Assembly: GCA_945862315.1 (NCBI GenBank)
Contig: CAMAXW010000028.1
Coordinates: forward strand, 1-44,156
Length of the DNA stretch: 44,156 nt
Reading direction: 5' to 3'
From: Klebsiella pneumoniae
GTDB lineage: Bacteria > Pseudomonadota > Gammaproteobacteria > Ga0077536
Part shown: one piece after another, positions 16,011-25,708 of the stretch
How positions within the stretch are numbered: position 1 is the stretch's first letter
Layout of the letters: every line of letters begins with the position of its first letter
The notes under the pieces: generated by a model
Databases searched by the model: none
Seen by the model: only the letters and a program-made list of their open reading frames with translations
What the model was told of the DNA's origin: nothing
Made by a program: the position numbers and the translations under genes

Positions 16011-17417
16011 TCACCAGCCCAAGCGGTTCAAACCATCTAGTGCGGCAATTTTATAGCACTCGGCCAAGGTCGGGTAATTGAATACCGTATTGACGAAGTA
16101 ATCGATGGTGCCATTGAAGGCCATGACCGCCTGCCCAATGTGCACGAGCTCGCTCGCCCCTTCGCCAATAATATGGACACCCAATAGCTGTCTGGTTTCC
16201 TGATGAAAAATCAGCTTTAGCAGCCCCGTGGTATCGCCAATGATCTGCCCGCGTGCGATCTCCCGGTAACGGGCTTTGCCCACTTCATAGGGCGTGTTTG
16301 CGTGCGTTAGCTGCTCCTCGCTTTGCCCGACCATCGAAATCTCCGGGATGCTGTAGATGCCATACGGCAACAGTGCAGGAACGCTGCGCGTCTCCACTCC
16401 AAAGGCATGGCAAGCGGCCAGTCGACCCTGCTCCATGGAGGTCGATGCCAAGCTCGGAAAGCCAATCACGTCGCCCACCGCATAGACTGTTGGTGCCTGC
16501 GTCTGAAAATCTGCATTGACGGTCACTCGACCACGGTCGTCGGCGGTAATTCCCGCCAATTCCAGTCCCAAACCCGCCGTATTGCCCGAACGCCCGATGG
16601 CATAAAGCACCTTCTCCGCAACCACCTGTTTGCCGCTTTCCAGATGAATTTTGACCCGTTTACCATGTTCGTCGTGCACCATATCGATCGAGGCGACGGC
16701 CTCGCCCAAGCGCAGCGTTACGCGGTTTTCTCGCATCTGGTAAACCAGCGCGTCGGCGATTTCATTGTCCACAAAATCCAGCAGCACCGGCCGCTTGTCG
16801 ATCAAAGTAACCCGCACCCCGAGGGCTGCGAATATCGTCGTGTATTCCGTCCCCACCACACCCGCGCCAACCACGGCCAGTGTTTTTGGCAGCTGCGCCA
16901 AGTCCAAGATGTCGTCGCTCGTGAAAGTGGTTTGGGGGTCCGGTGGCAGGTGCTCATTCTGCGTTGCCGTGGTGCCCACCGCGATGATGATGCGATCGGC
17001 GGTGAAGTGCTGCGATCCCAGGCTGCCAACAGCATCCACCCGTAGCTGGTGGGGCCCGACAAAACTGGCGGAGCCATCAATCAGTTCAATCGAGTTGCGC
17101 AGCACCTGGTGGCGTGTCACCTCGCGTTCATGCTTGATCACCAGATTGGCGCGGAACAGCAGATCCTGCATCGTAATGTGTTGCTTCACGGCGTAGGCTG
17201 ACCCATAGAAGCTCCGCTCGCGGTAGCCCGACAGATGCAGCACAGCTTCCCGCAGGGTCTTGCTGGGGATGGTCCCCGTGTTGATGCACGTGCCACCCAA
17301 CACGGTTTTCCTCTCGATAACCGCTACGCGCTTGTCCAGTTTCGCCGCCTGGATCGCCGCGCGCTGCCCGCCGGGTCCAGAGCCAATCACCATGAGGTCA
17401 TAGTCGTACTGCGGCAT
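16011..17417 (-). CDS. sthA: Si-specific (soluble) NAD(P)+ transhydrogenase
   Basis: I start at ATG 17417 (MPQYDYDLMVIGSGPGG), with GGAG ten bases upstream; the frame is open for another 99 codons upstream but those lack family sequence. The 468-residue flavoprotein matches SthA: FAD-binding GSGPGGQRAA, the region GGTCINTGTIPSKTLREAV (the redox-disulfide site of related reductases, here with only one cysteine, as is normal in SthA), NAD-binding GAGVVGTEYTTIFAALG, YAVGDVIGFPSLAS, and a C-terminal dimerisation domain ending YKIAALDGLNRLGW. It transfers hydride between NADPH and NAD+ in the cytoplasm, balancing NADPH for the many monooxygenases and reductases nearby. The GGTCINTG form resembles the actinobacterial-type sequence more than E. 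coli SthA. Confidence 0.9.
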   Translation of the reverse strand: MPQYDYDLMVIGSGPGGQRAAIQAAKLDKRVAVIERKTVLGGTCINTGTIPSKTLREAVLHLSGYRERSFYGSAYAVKQHITMQDLLFRANLVIKHEREVTRHQVLRNSIELIDGSASFVGPHQLRVDAVGSLGSQHFTADRIIIAVGTTATQNEHLPPDPQTTFTSDDILDLAQLPKTLAVVGAGVVGTEYTTIFAALGVRVTLIDKRPVLLDFVDNEIADALVYQMRENRVTLRLGEAVASIDMVHDEHGKRVKIHLESGKQVVAEKVLYAIGRSGNTAGLGLELAGITADDRGRVTVNADFQTQAPTVYAVGDVIGFPSLASTSMEQGRLAACHAFGVETRSVPALLPYGIYSIPEISMVGQSEEQLTHANTPYEVGKARYREIARGQIIGDTTGLLKLIFHQETRQLLGVHIIGEGASELVHIGQAVMAFNGTIDYFVNTVFNYPTLAECYKIAALDGLNRLGW

Positions 17418-17946
17418 TCGTTCGTGCTCCAGTTTGATCAATCTTATTCGCAACGCAAATGCGCTCAGCGGGCAGCGCGTCGTGGGTGCAGTCTCGGCGG
17501 CCTCCGCCAACCTAGGGCCACGCTCAACAAGGACGAACGCAGACCGGCGAGGATCGCGCAAGGCCACCCCAATCTTAAACGATGCCGTAAGCTCCATCGG
17601 TATTTTATGATGGCGTTCATGACGTATCGCGACGCCGGGTTTAGGTCGGAGGTAGCATCGACAACCAAGCGCCTCAGGGCGCCTGAGACTATCCGCACAA
17701 ACTGCGGCTCTCACCCAAACGGCAGCTGATCGTCAATCACGAAGTGCCCTGCGCTGCGCGTCCCTACAAGACCCACCACCCACCAAAAATCCAGCACCCG
17801 TTGCGCCATTTGGAGCAAGTTGCTGGGGTGGGTCGGTCATGCGTGCTGCGCTAAATTGCGCACGTCCAAGCCATGAAGGTCGGATAGACTGCCGCCTCAA
17901 TACGGCGTCACCCTGCCGCCGACCCAGCGCTCAAAACGGAGATTTT
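17418..17946. other. intergenic region between divergent sthA and aldo/keto reductase genes
   Basis: This stretch should carry both promoters. The open frames across it are only upstream extensions of the two genes without family features. I found no convincing operator, RNA gene or small coding sequence. Confidence 0.5.
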
Positions 17947-18933
17947 ATGAAAACACGCACTCTCGGCGGCACTGGCATGCCGGTATCCGCCATCGGTCTG
18001 GGCTGCATGGGGATGTCGGAATTCTACGGCGCCTCCGATCGCCAACAGTCCATCACACTCATCCGACAGGCGTTGGATCTGGGCGTGAATTTCTTTGATT
18101 CCGCCGATGCTTATGGTCCTTTCACTAACGAAACTTTGCTCGGCGAAGCGCTCAAGGGTCGTCGCGACGAAGCCATCATCGCCACCAAATTTGGCAACCG
18201 CCGCGGGGAAAACGGCGAATTTCTCGGTATCTGCGGTACCCCAGAATTCGTGCGCAGCGCCTGCGATGCCAGTCTCAAGCGACTCGGCGTTGAGTGCATC
18301 GATCTTTACTATCAGCACCGTGTGGATCCCAGCATCGCCATCGAGGAGACCCTCGGTGCGATGGCGGAATTGGTCAGCGCTGGGAAGGTGCGGGCGATCG
18401 GCTTGTCGGAGGCCGCACCAGCCACCCTGCGTCGCGCCCATGCGGTGCATCCCATCGCTGCCCTACAGACGGAATACTCGCTCTGGTCACGCGAGCCAGA
18501 AGATGAACTACTGGCCACCTGCCGCGAACTCGGGGTGACCTTCGTGGCCTACAGCCCGCTGGGGCGCGGCATGTTGTCGGGTCAAATTCGGGCCGTTGAG
18601 GATCTCGCTGACAACGATTTTCGACGCCTGACACCGCGCTTTCAAGGTGATAATTTTCAACGAAATCTTGACGTGGTGGATGCGGTCAATGCGCTCGCCG
18701 TGGCGCACGGTTGCAGTGCCGCGCAGTTGGCATTGGCTTGGGTATTGGCACAAGGACCAGACATCGTGCCCATTCCTGGCACCCGGGCCATCGCGCGTCT
18801 GCGTGAAAACGCCGCGGCGGTGGCGATGAGCTTAAGCACTGCCGACCTCGCTGCCATCGAAGCGGTAGCCCCCAAGGGCTTCGCTCACGGCACCCGCTAT
18901 GACGCCGGCCGCATGAAAGCGCTGGGTCTGTAG
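17947..18933 (+). CDS. Aldo/keto reductase
   Basis: I start at ATG 17947 ([23 protein letters not shown]), with GGAG eight bases upstream. The 328-residue protein is a TIM-barrel NADPH-dependent oxidoreductase with the whole catalytic tetrad visible: aspartate and tyrosine in FFDSADAYG, lysine in IIATKFGN, and histidine in LYYQHRVDP. The cofactor-binding end is [16 protein letters not shown] near residues 277-292, as in the AKR13/YakC-like group. It reduces aldehydes or ketones in the cytoplasm. It is monocistronic, divergent from sthA, and a likely user of the NADPH pool SthA controls. Confidence 0.9.
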   Translation: MKTRTLGGTGMPVSAIGLGCMGMSEFYGASDRQQSITLIRQALDLGVNFFDSADAYGPFTNETLLGEALKGRRDEAIIATKFGNRRGENGEFLGICGTPEFVRSACDASLKRLGVECIDLYYQHRVDPSIAIEETLGAMAELVSAGKVRAIGLSEAAPATLRRAHAVHPIAALQTEYSLWSREPEDELLATCRELGVTFVAYSPLGRGMLSGQIRAVEDLADNDFRRLTPRFQGDNFQRNLDVVDAVNALAVAHGCSAAQLALAWVLAQGPDIVPIPGTRAIARLRENAAAVAMSLSTADLAAIEAVAPKGFAHGTRYDAGRMKALGL

Positions 18934-19140
18934 GGGTTAATTGCCTAAGGTGCTTGGCGACACCCGATAGGCAGGTCCATAAGCCGGGACTGCGCGTTAG
19001 TGACGCTGCTCACGTGCTGTAAAAGCCCCCCCTCTTGTTGCTGCTGAAACGCCTTGCAGCAGCGGCTCCTGCGGTGTCATAGACCAGCAGGCGGGACGCT
19101 TCAAGCCGACTGATAAGTTTTAGGTTTCCGGCGCTTGGGG

Positions 19141-19770
19141 TCAGGCTTGGGCGATAAGACGGCTCACTGGGGAGTCCGTAGATCCATACGATTGCGCCAG
19201 TTTCTTCGCCGTGGCGGCGCGCTGGGCAATTTCTGCCCGCGCCTCCTGCTCCATCTGTCCAGCTGATGCCGCCACCGCCCGATCTTGGGAACTGGGCTGG
19301 GCTGGCGCCAAAGCCGCAGCGCGAATAATTTGTGCCCTTCGCAGGGTTTCTTCCGGCGTGCGCCCAGGACCCACGTTAATTTGCACCTCGCCGCCCACCG
19401 CGTATCGGCGATTATCCGGGCCGGTCTGGTAGGTGAAATTGGCCCCACTCATCGCCAGACCACCGGCTTGCGCCAGATGCGCTTGCTCGTGCAACCGAAC
19501 TTTACTGTCGATAGATTTTAATTCGCTCACAACCGCCAATTCGGCGTCAGTCAGCGGCGGGTCTTGTGCGTTGCTAGACCGCTCTAGCCCATTGTTGACC
19601 CGCTCTAGCCCATTGTTGGCCCGCTCTTGCACAGCGAGCGCACTCGGCTTAGCCGTATTTGCCCCTGACGCCAAGTCGGTGACGCTAGTCTTCGCCACGC
19701 TAGGCTGCCCGCCCGCACGAACTGGGTAGCGGGTGGTTGCGGACACGACATTGACATTAATCGTCATCAT
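19141..19770 (-). CDS. SprA-related family protein, putative metalloprotease
   Basis: The 209-residue product has a low-complexity N-terminus, including a short repeat NNGLER-x-NNGLERS at residues 52-65, then a conserved core. The core holds LKSIDSKVRLHEQAHLAQAGG with HEQAH at residues 94-98, followed by TYQTGPDNRRYAVGGEVQI and a long Ala/Gln/Arg helix. H-E-x-x-H with the downstream G-P-D-x-x-x-Y-A-V-G-G-E is the mark of the SprA-related family (PF12118), found in gammaproteobacteria and suspected to be metalloproteases; the activity is unproven. There is no obvious signal peptide. Neighbours give no functional hint. Confidence 0.82.
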   Translation of the reverse strand: MMTINVNVVSATTRYPVRAGGQPSVAKTSVTDLASGANTAKPSALAVQERANNGLERVNNGLERSSNAQDPPLTDAELAVVSELKSIDSKVRLHEQAHLAQAGGLAMSGANFTYQTGPDNRRYAVGGEVQINVGPGRTPEETLRRAQIIRAAALAPAQPSSQDRAVAASAGQMEQEARAEIAQRAATAKKLAQSYGSTDSPVSRLIAQA

Positions 19771-20441
19771 TGCCCAAGACTAATCCTCCGCTGGCCCGCT
19801 GAAAAGTACCCTGAAGGCCTCCTTAGTCGCCGATGCGCAGCCTCGGCTCTGGCTCACTTTCCTAGAAAACCTCTCACTGTACCGGCGGGCGGCTGTCGGG
19901 AGTCTGTGCGGGTGGCAAATCTCAGCCGCGCGGGGGCGGTGGTTGGTCGCCAAGACTCTGACAGGAAAGATCAGCTGACCCAGCCGCGCTCCCTCGCCTA
20001 CCCTCAGAACACGCGGCCAGTGGCGGCTGGGTTGCCACACACCACCACGCCCTCCTCCCGTTATTGAGGTCCAGTGCCGTGCCCAGCCACGCAGTCGAGA
20101 ACATCAGGTCGGCAGGACTGGCGGGAGATTGGATGAAAGCGGTGGGGGCACCAGCGCCGCCCCATAGTCCTGAGGCGTGGGTGCGATGAGGGCCATCGCA
20201 AGGCACCGCGGGCGCGGTTTAGAATCGGCCCGCCATTGGCTGCCGCGCGCAGCGCGCTAGACTATTCGGCGGGTGACCCGGAGATGGGCAACTGGCTCGG
20301 CCACGTCGCGGCCGCGGCTGTGGGGTCACTGTGTGGGCCGCGGGTTGCTTGCGGGACGCCGGTTAGGCGTCCGTTGATGACGGGCTTTAGCCCCGTGACT
20401 AGCTAGCGCCGCGCATTGCTCGGGCTGCCTGCAAGGGCGTT
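19771..20441. other. 671-base stretch without a recognisable gene
   Basis: G+C-rich sequence between two minus-strand genes. Short open frames occur on both strands but none has family motifs, a ribosome-binding site or a clear start. I see no tRNA-like fold, insertion-sequence end or repeat. It may hold the promoter of the SprA-related gene and decayed coding sequence. Confidence 0.5.
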
Positions 20442-21218
20442 TTACTGGCGAAAACTAGCGTCTTTTCGATCGAGCATGCGCAGTAACGCGGGCCACGCCA
20501 GTCGGTCCAACACACCCGCCGCCATCAGTTTCTTGCCTTGCCGGCGCGAGGTTTCTAGTGATGCCGCCGAGGGCTCGTATAACTGGCCACTGGCCATCGC
20601 CCGCACCTGCATGCTGCACGCACGCTCGAAGGTGTAGAGCATCAAAAAACAATCCGACACCGTCGCGCCCACCGCCAGCGTGCCGTGATTGCGCAGCATC
20701 ATCAGTTTTTTATCCCCGATGTCGCGCACCAGTCGCGCGCGTTCGTCGAGATCTAGCGCTACCCCTTCGTATTCGTGGTAGGCCACTTCGTCCTGAATGA
20801 TCATGGCGGTCTGTGTGATAGGCAACAAACCCTGCGCCATCGCCGATACCGCCACCCCATCGTCCGTGTGGAGATGCATCACCGCTTGCGCGTCTTCACG
20901 CGCCATGTGAATGGCACTGTGGATACAAAACCCCGCAGGATTGACCTCGTAACCGCTACCCAAAACGATGTTGCCCTCCAGATCTATTTTCACGAGGTTG
21001 GAAGCCGTCACTTCATCGAACATCAAACCGTAGGGGTTGATCAGGAAATGGTGCTCAGGTCCCGGCACGCGCGCCGACAAATGGGTAAAAATGAGATCCG
21101 TCCACTGGTAGTGATCCACCAGCCGATAAGCCGCGGCCAGGTCCACGCGGATCGCCCATTCCTCCGCGCTAATGCGGCTTTGGACGTCAGTTTTTTTTGC
21201 CGATAGTGCGTGAGCCAT
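20442..21218 (-). CDS. Class II aldolase/adducin family protein
   Basis: The 258-residue product has the class II aldolase fold: TDLIFTHLSARVPGPEHHFLINPYGLMFDEVTASNLVKIDLEGN near residues 41-85, the zinc ligands in VMHLHTDDG (two histidines about residues 115-117), and the third histidine in MLRNHGTLAVG. Members include fuculose- and ribulose-phosphate aldolases and epimerases, but also many uncharacterised proteins in aromatic or lipid catabolism. The protein has the longer (about 250) form of the uncharacterised branch that often sits next to acyl-CoA enzymes. Here the acyl-CoA ligase is 154 bases upstream on the same strand. A sugar-phosphate substrate is not supported by context. Confidence 0.85.
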   Translation of the reverse strand: MAHALSAKKTDVQSRISAEEWAIRVDLAAAYRLVDHYQWTDLIFTHLSARVPGPEHHFLINPYGLMFDEVTASNLVKIDLEGNIVLGSGYEVNPAGFCIHSAIHMAREDAQAVMHLHTDDGVAVSAMAQGLLPITQTAMIIQDEVAYHEYEGVALDLDERARLVRDIGDKKLMMLRNHGTLAVGATVSDCFLMLYTFERACSMQVRAMASGQLYEPSAASLETSRRQGKKLMAAGVLDRLAWPALLRMLDRKDASFRQ

Positions 21219-21372
21219 TTGCAGCGCCTCTGGTTTGATAGTGCAAGCCCTAAGGTACTCCTAGGACCCCGCCTAAAGGAAGACTGGCTCCCGACGAGGT
21301 TTCTGTCTTCGCTTGCGCAAAGCACTGGGCTGCTTGCGTGCACCCACGCCGAGGGCGCGTGGGGGAATGGGC

Positions 21373-23004
21373 TTAGCGCAAACTGGGCAGCACGTAGTCC
21401 GCGAGCATTTCGCGCAGCTTGTTTTTTTGCATCTTGCCGGTGCCGCCCAGTGGAATCGTCGGGACAAACACGACGTCGTCTGGAATCTGCCATTTTGCAA
21501 TCTTGCCCTCATAGAAAGCCAGCAGGGCTTCGCGGCTGACCTCGCCGTCGGCTTTTTTCATGACCACGACGATCGGCCGCTCGTCCCATTTGGGGTGCGC
21601 CATGCCGATGCAAGCGGCCATGGCCACGGCCGGATGGGCAACCGCGATGTTCTCGACATCGATCGAGCTTATCCACTCGCCACCGGACTTGATCACATCT
21701 TTGCTACGGTCGGTGATCTGCAAATATCCATCCGCATCGATGGTCGCCACATCACCGGTAGGGAACCAACCATCAACCAAGGGCGAGGGTGCGTCCGATC
21801 GAAAATACTCGGACAGGGTCCACACACCTTTCACTAGGAGATCACCGAACGCCTGGCCGTCCCAAGGTAACTCCGCGCCCGTAGCGTCAACAATTTTCAT
21901 ATCTACGCCAAACATGCCGCGGCCCTGCTTGATCCGGGTTTTTAATTGGTCTTCGTTGGACATCGTCAAATGCTTGCGCTTGAGGGTGCAGACCGTTCCC
22001 AGCGGCGACATTTCGGTCATACCCCAGGCGTGCAGCACCTCAACGCCGTAGTCATCGTTGAACGCGCTGATCATCGCGGGTGGGCAGGCCGAACCACCGA
22101 TCACGGTGCGTTTAAGGGTTGAGAATCTCAGGCCATTGGCCTGCATGTGGCCGAGCATCATCTGCCACACGGTGGGCACGCCCGCCGCAAAACTGACGTG
22201 CTCAGACTCGATGAGATCAAAAATTGATTTGCCGTCCATGGCCGCCCCGGGGAAGACCAGCTTGGCCCCGGTCATAGCAGCCGCGTAGGGGATGCCCCAG
22301 CCATTGACGTGGAACAGCGGCACAACGGGCAGCACGCAATCGCGCGCGCTGAGGTTGAGCCCGTCGGCCAGACCACCGGACAAGGCGTGCAGAATGGTCG
22401 AACGATGACTGTACAGCACGCCTTTGGGGTTGCCCGTAGTACCACTCGTGTAGCACAGACTAGAAGCGGATTTTTCGTCGAATTCTGGCCACACGTAAGC
22501 CGAAGATTGCCCGCTGATCCAGGCCTCGTAGCTCAACAGACCTGGAATGCCGGTGTTGGCCGGCAGCGCATCGGCATCACACAACGCCACATAGTGACGA
22601 ATGGTCGTGGCTTGCCCCTGCATTGCCTGTACGGTGGGTAGAAAACTCAGGTCGAAACACAGCACCTGATCTTCTGCATGGTTCGCAATCCAGGCGATTT
22701 GGTCTGGATGCAAACGCGGGTTCAGCGTGTGCATGACCAAGCCCGTGCCACTGACCGCGAAATACAGCTCCAAATGCCGATAGCCATTCCAGGCCAAGGT
22801 GGCCACGCGCGCGCCGAAACCCAGTTGCAACGCATCCAAGGCATGCGCCAGTTGGCGTGCCCGTGCGGCAACCTCGCGGTAGTTGCAGCGATGCAGGTCG
22901 CCTTCGACTCGGCGTGAAATAATTTCACCCTCGCCGTGGTGCCTGCTGGCGAATTCGATTAACGATGAAATCAACAGGGGCTGGTCTTGCATTAAGCCGA
23001 GCAT
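21373..23004 (-). CDS. Fatty-acyl-CoA ligase (AMP-binding, AlkK/FadD type)
   Basis: I start at ATG 23004 ([19 protein letters not shown]), with GGAG nine bases upstream. The 543-residue enzyme is an ANL-superfamily acid-CoA ligase that makes acyl-AMP from ATP, then the CoA ester. Visible motifs are the P-loop [21 protein letters not shown], the acyl-binding region [46 protein letters not shown] (the A7/A8 hinge), and the catalytic lysine region [13 protein letters not shown] at the end. The S-S-I-D-V-E-N and I-K-S-G-G-E-W signatures match medium- or long-chain ligases like AlkK. It would feed acids into beta-oxidation in the cytoplasm. Substrate chain length is unknown. Confidence 0.9.
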   Translation of the reverse strand: MLGLMQDQPLLISSLIEFASRHHGEGEIISRRVEGDLHRCNYREVAARARQLAHALDALQLGFGARVATLAWNGYRHLELYFAVSGTGLVMHTLNPRLHPDQIAWIANHAEDQVLCFDLSFLPTVQAMQGQATTIRHYVALCDADALPANTGIPGLLSYEAWISGQSSAYVWPEFDEKSASSLCYTSGTTGNPKGVLYSHRSTILHALSGGLADGLNLSARDCVLPVVPLFHVNGWGIPYAAAMTGAKLVFPGAAMDGKSIFDLIESEHVSFAAGVPTVWQMMLGHMQANGLRFSTLKRTVIGGSACPPAMISAFNDDYGVEVLHAWGMTEMSPLGTVCTLKRKHLTMSNEDQLKTRIKQGRGMFGVDMKIVDATGAELPWDGQAFGDLLVKGVWTLSEYFRSDAPSPLVDGWFPTGDVATIDADGYLQITDRSKDVIKSGGEWISSIDVENIAVAHPAVAMAACIGMAHPKWDERPIVVVMKKADGEVSREALLAFYEGKIAKWQIPDDVVFVPTIPLGGTGKMQKNKLREMLADYVLPSLR

Positions 23005-23350
23005 TAAAGCGTCTCCAAAGGGCGGGTATCTCCCGCGCGAGCGTCTAGGACCGAGATAGACAGATGATGAATTGCGCAGGGCATCGACCGCCGTCGCGGG
23101 GGTAATGTTACGCAGCAAAGGCCCGCAAAGCATAGTCCGAGCAAACCTCGCCGCCGGCCTATGGCGGGCCTACCGCCGCGTCGCGAGGCCAACCCCATCC
23201 GCCATCATGAAGGTCCGCGGCGCATCCGTAGCGCGCAGCCGTGACATTCGTCATTGATCCGCGTGCACTGCGAAGGCAATATTTGGTGTCCTCGCGTTTT
23301 TCAAACGTTTTACTAAACATCCGTCTTTCTAAACATCCGGAGAAAACCCC
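23005..23350. other. divergent promoter region with an 11-base direct repeat
   Basis: This stretch lies between the minus-strand ligase and the plus-strand micro-ORF. CTAAACATCCG occurs twice (23313-23323 and 23329-23339), the second copy running into the micro-ORF's ribosome-binding site. TTGATC (about 23253) and AATATT (about 23277) with an 18-base gap could be a weak promoter for the micro-ORF. Nothing else is recognised. Confidence 0.4.
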
Positions 23351-23458
23351 ATGAGCAAAGGCCAAGACAGCAAAAAAGAGCTAAAAAAAGTCCCTGCCAA
23401 AACACAGAAAGAGAAAAAAGCCGACAAAAAAGTTAAAAAAGCCGAAAAAAGCCGTTAA
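23351..23458 (+). CDS. Lysine-rich 35-residue micro-protein
   Basis: ATG at 23351 follows CCGGAG with an eight-base spacer, a good ribosome-binding site. The product, opening MSKGQDSKKELKKVPAKTQ and continuing with KEKKADKK and KKAEKSR, is 15 lysines in 35 residues with no hydrophobic segment. I recall many proteobacteria having a tiny protein beginning MSKGQ-x-SKKE-x-KK-x-PAKT-x-KEKKAAK, so this is probably a real conserved family rather than chance; that comparison is from memory. It would be a soluble, strongly basic protein that could bind nucleic acid, but no function is known. A run of A's near the end makes a frameshifted longer ancestral form possible. Confidence 0.65.
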   Translation: MSKGQDSKKELKKVPAKTQKEKKADKKVKKAEKSR

Positions 23459-23536
23459 GAATTTAGCCGTAAAAAGCGGCGTCAGTGGCACGACCTAGCT
23501 CACGCACGGCGCACGCTGTTCCGTCCAAAAACGCCA

Positions 23537-23554
23537 GGTCTGCGTGAGCAGACC
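23537..23554. terminator. perfect 7-bp hairpin between convergent genes
   Basis: GGTCTGC and GCAGACC pair perfectly around a GTGA loop, between the end of the micro-ORF (plus) and the end of the aminotransferase gene (minus). There is no T-run. It is a possible bidirectional transcript-end hairpin. Confidence 0.35.
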
Positions 23555-23644
23555 CGCGGCGGCCTCTGGCGCACGCTAAACGCCCTCGCCACCCACTCCG
23601 CGCAGCGAGGTGGTTTGGCAGGTCGCCCGCCCCGGCGCGGCGCG

Positions 23645-24922
23645 TTAAAGCCCGCACAGGACCTCATCAAATTGGGTCAGCAACAGATCCGCATTGGCGC
23701 ACGAGAAGGGCAGCGGCGGACGAATTTTGATCACGTTGTCGAATTCGCCAATGCGCCCCAGCAACACGCCCCGCGCTTTCATTTCATTGATCACACGATG
23801 CGCCGCAGCGGTAGCCGGCGCTTTAGTGTGGCGATCGAGCACTAGCTCTACACCCACCCACAGCCCATGGCCGCGAATATCCCCAATCAGCGAGTGTCGC
23901 TCCTGCAAGCGCTGCAAACCTGCGCGCACATACGCGCCGACCTCTCGCGCGTTGTCGATCAAACGCTCGCCATCCAAAACGTCCAGCACCGCGTTACCCA
24001 CGGCGCAGGACACCGGGCTACCGCCGAAAGTATTGAAGTACATCACCTGTGAGCGAAATTCATCGAGCAACTCAGCGCGCGTCGCCACCGCCGCGATGGG
24101 GTGACCGTTGCCCATGGGTTTGCCCATCGTGACGATGTCCGGCACCACGCCTTCCAGCTCATAACCCCACATCCGACCGGTGCGACCAAAGCCCGCTTGA
24201 ACCTCATCGGCAATAAACAGGCCGCCTGCCGCCCGCACCCGCGCCACGGCCTGGCGCACGAAGTCCGGCGGCGGATTGGGCAGCCCCTCATTGGCAAACA
24301 CCGTACAGAGCAACAGGCCCGCAAGCCCCACACCCGAGGCCTTAAAACCAGCAATTGCCCGGTCGATTTCCGCAAGGTACACCGCCGTGAGCGCCGCCCC
24401 GTCAAGATTGTCGCGGCACCGGTAAGTGTCTGGAAATGGGATCGCATGCACGCGCGGATTAGGCTGGGTCTGGCGATCGAAGAGCGGTGAAATTTCGTCA
24501 ACGGCCGTGGTGTTGCCGTGATAAGTCAGATTGGTGCAAATAATGCCCTCACCGCCCGTGTGGAGCCGGGCAATCCGCAACGCCTGATCGTTGGCTTCAC
24601 TGCCCGTGCACATAAACATGATCATCGACAGCGAGGGATCCAGCCGGCTGATCAGGCGTTCGCCGTAAGTCAGCACCATTTCATGCAGGTAGCGCGTGTG
24701 TACGTTGAGGATGCCCGCCTGCCGACACAACGCGGCGACGACCTCGGGGTGGCAGTGCCCAACACCCGCCACATTGTTATAGCAATCCAGATAAGCCCGA
24801 CCCGCAGCGTCGTACAGCCAAACCCCCGCACCCCGCACGATATGCAGCGGCTCCGCGTAGAATAGCGGCGCATCCCGACCCAGCAAGCGCGCGCGGCGTG
24901 CCAGTAAATCTTGCGTTGAAAT
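23645..24922 (-). CDS. Class III aminotransferase family protein, phospho-lyase (PHYKPL/ETNPPL)-like
   Basis: The product (425 residues from the ATT at 24922; first AUG-like alternative TTG at 24886) is a PLP enzyme of fold type I. Marks are YLDCYNNVAGVGHCHPEVV, LNVHTRYLHEMVLTYGERL, CTGSEANDQALRIAR, ICTNLTYHGNTTAVDEISP, FIADEVQAGFGRTG, the PLP lysine in TMGKPMGNGHPIAA, and FGGSPVSCAVGNAVLDV. The L-N-x-H-T-R-Y-L-H and S-E-A-N-D-x-A-L-R segments resemble the mammalian phosphohydroxylysine/phosphoethanolamine phospho-lyases as well as ordinary aminotransferases. GGAG lies six bases before ATT, and the residues after it (STQDLLARRARLLGRDAPLF) fit the family, so no ATG start is available. It is in the same frame as the SDR gene upstream, only 18 bases after its stop codon. 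Confidence 0.85.
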   Translation of the reverse strand: MSTQDLLARRARLLGRDAPLFYAEPLHIVRGAGVWLYDAAGRAYLDCYNNVAGVGHCHPEVVAALCRQAGILNVHTRYLHEMVLTYGERLISRLDPSLSMIMFMCTGSEANDQALRIARLHTGGEGIICTNLTYHGNTTAVDEISPLFDRQTQPNPRVHAIPFPDTYRCRDNLDGAALTAVYLAEIDRAIAGFKASGVGLAGLLLCTVFANEGLPNPPPDFVRQAVARVRAAGGLFIADEVQAGFGRTGRMWGYELEGVVPDIVTMGKPMGNGHPIAAVATRAELLDEFRSQVMYFNTFGGSPVSCAVGNAVLDVLDGERLIDNAREVGAYVRAGLQRLQERHSLIGDIRGHGLWVGVELVLDRHTKAPATAAAHRVINEMKARGVLLGRIGEFDNVIKIRPPLPFSCANADLLLTQFDEVLCGL

Positions 24923-24928
24923 AATCGT

Positions 24929-24932
24929 CTCC
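24929..24932 (-). promoter_or_regulatory. Shine-Dalgarno GGAG pointing to an ATT start
   Basis: On the minus strand the sequence reads TGGAGACGATTATTTCAACG after the SDR stop codon. GGAG is six bases before the second ATT (24922-24920), optimal spacing, and there is no ATG, GTG or TTG between it and residue 13 of the conserved protein. This decides the likely aminotransferase start. Confidence 0.55.
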
Positions 24933-24940
24933 AGGGGGGG

Positions 24941-25708
24941 TTAGGCGTCGATGGCGGCGAGGGTTTCGGGAAGGGTTTGGCCACCATCCACGACGATAGT
25001 CTGCCCCGTAATGTAACCGGCTTCATGCGAAGCAAAGAACAGCACCGCGTTGCCTACATCCTCCACACTGCCCAGTCGTTTGAGCGGGATGGCGACCGCC
25101 ATGCTTTGGCGATATTCCTCGCCCAAATCGACCAGACCTTCGGTGGCAATATTGCCGGGCAGCACGGCGTTGACCGTGATGCCGTAGCGCGCCAATTCAA
25201 TGCTCGCGGTGCGCATAAAGCCCAACTGCCCCGCTTTGCTTGCAGCATAGTGGCTCCAGCCGGGAAAGCCGGTCAGCGGTCCGGTGATGGACGAGGTGAG
25301 AATGACGCGTCCTTGGGTGGATTGCTTAAGCCACGGCAGGCACGCCTTTAATGATAGAAAGCTACCCTTAAGATTAGTGCCCAGCACGGTGTCCCACTCG
25401 CCCGGATCCATCTGTTCAATGTGAGCCTGTGGATAAATGCCCGCGTTAGCGCACAGGATATCGATACCACCAAAGGCACTGACGGCCGCTGCGGCCATTG
25501 CCTGGCACGCTGACCAGTCGCTGACATCGGCCGCGAAGGCTTGGGTATCGCCGCCTATTTCTTCGGCGGCGGCGCGCACCTCTGTCAAGGTCCGCGCCAC
25601 CACTAACACACGGGCACCGTGGCGAGCGAAAATTTGGGCAATCCCCTTCCCAATGCCCTTGCTGGCACCCGTGACAACAACGCAACGGCCGGCGATTGAT
25701 TGCAACAT
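24941..25708 (-). CDS. SDR family oxidoreductase (FabG-like)
   Basis: The 255-residue product is a classical short-chain dehydrogenase: cofactor motif VTGASKGIGKGIA (residues 13-25), CANAGIYP, and the catalytic serine and Y-x-x-x-K in LTSSITGPLTGFPGWSHYAASKAG. The C-terminal VVDGGQTLPE is typical of FabG-like enzymes. The arginine in VVARTLTEV after strand 2 suggests NADP(H) preference. It is first in a two-gene unit with the aminotransferase/phospho-lyase, so it may oxidise or reduce the semialdehyde or alcohol partner of that reaction. The gene is divergent from the kinase gene, 98 bases away. Confidence 0.9.
   Translation of the reverse strand: MLQSIAGRCVVVTGASKGIGKGIAQIFARHGARVLVVARTLTEVRAAAEEIGGDTQAFAADVSDWSACQAMAAAAVSAFGGIDILCANAGIYPQAHIEQMDPGEWDTVLGTNLKGSFLSLKACLPWLKQSTQGRVILTSSITGPLTGFPGWSHYAASKAGQLGFMRTASIELARYGITVNAVLPGNIATEGLVDLGEEYRQSMAVAIPLKRLGSVEDVGNAVLFFASHEAGYITGQTIVVDGGQTLPETLAAIDA

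Noticed and set aside
16323-17045. 240-residue plus-strand open frame over sthA
   Set aside because: Antisense shadow of a strongly conserved gene; no motifs.
20225-20410. Possible small gene or structured RNA (short plus-strand frame with DYSAGDPEMGNWLGH)
   Set aside because: No start codon with ribosome-binding site, no recognisable family and no convincing RNA fold.
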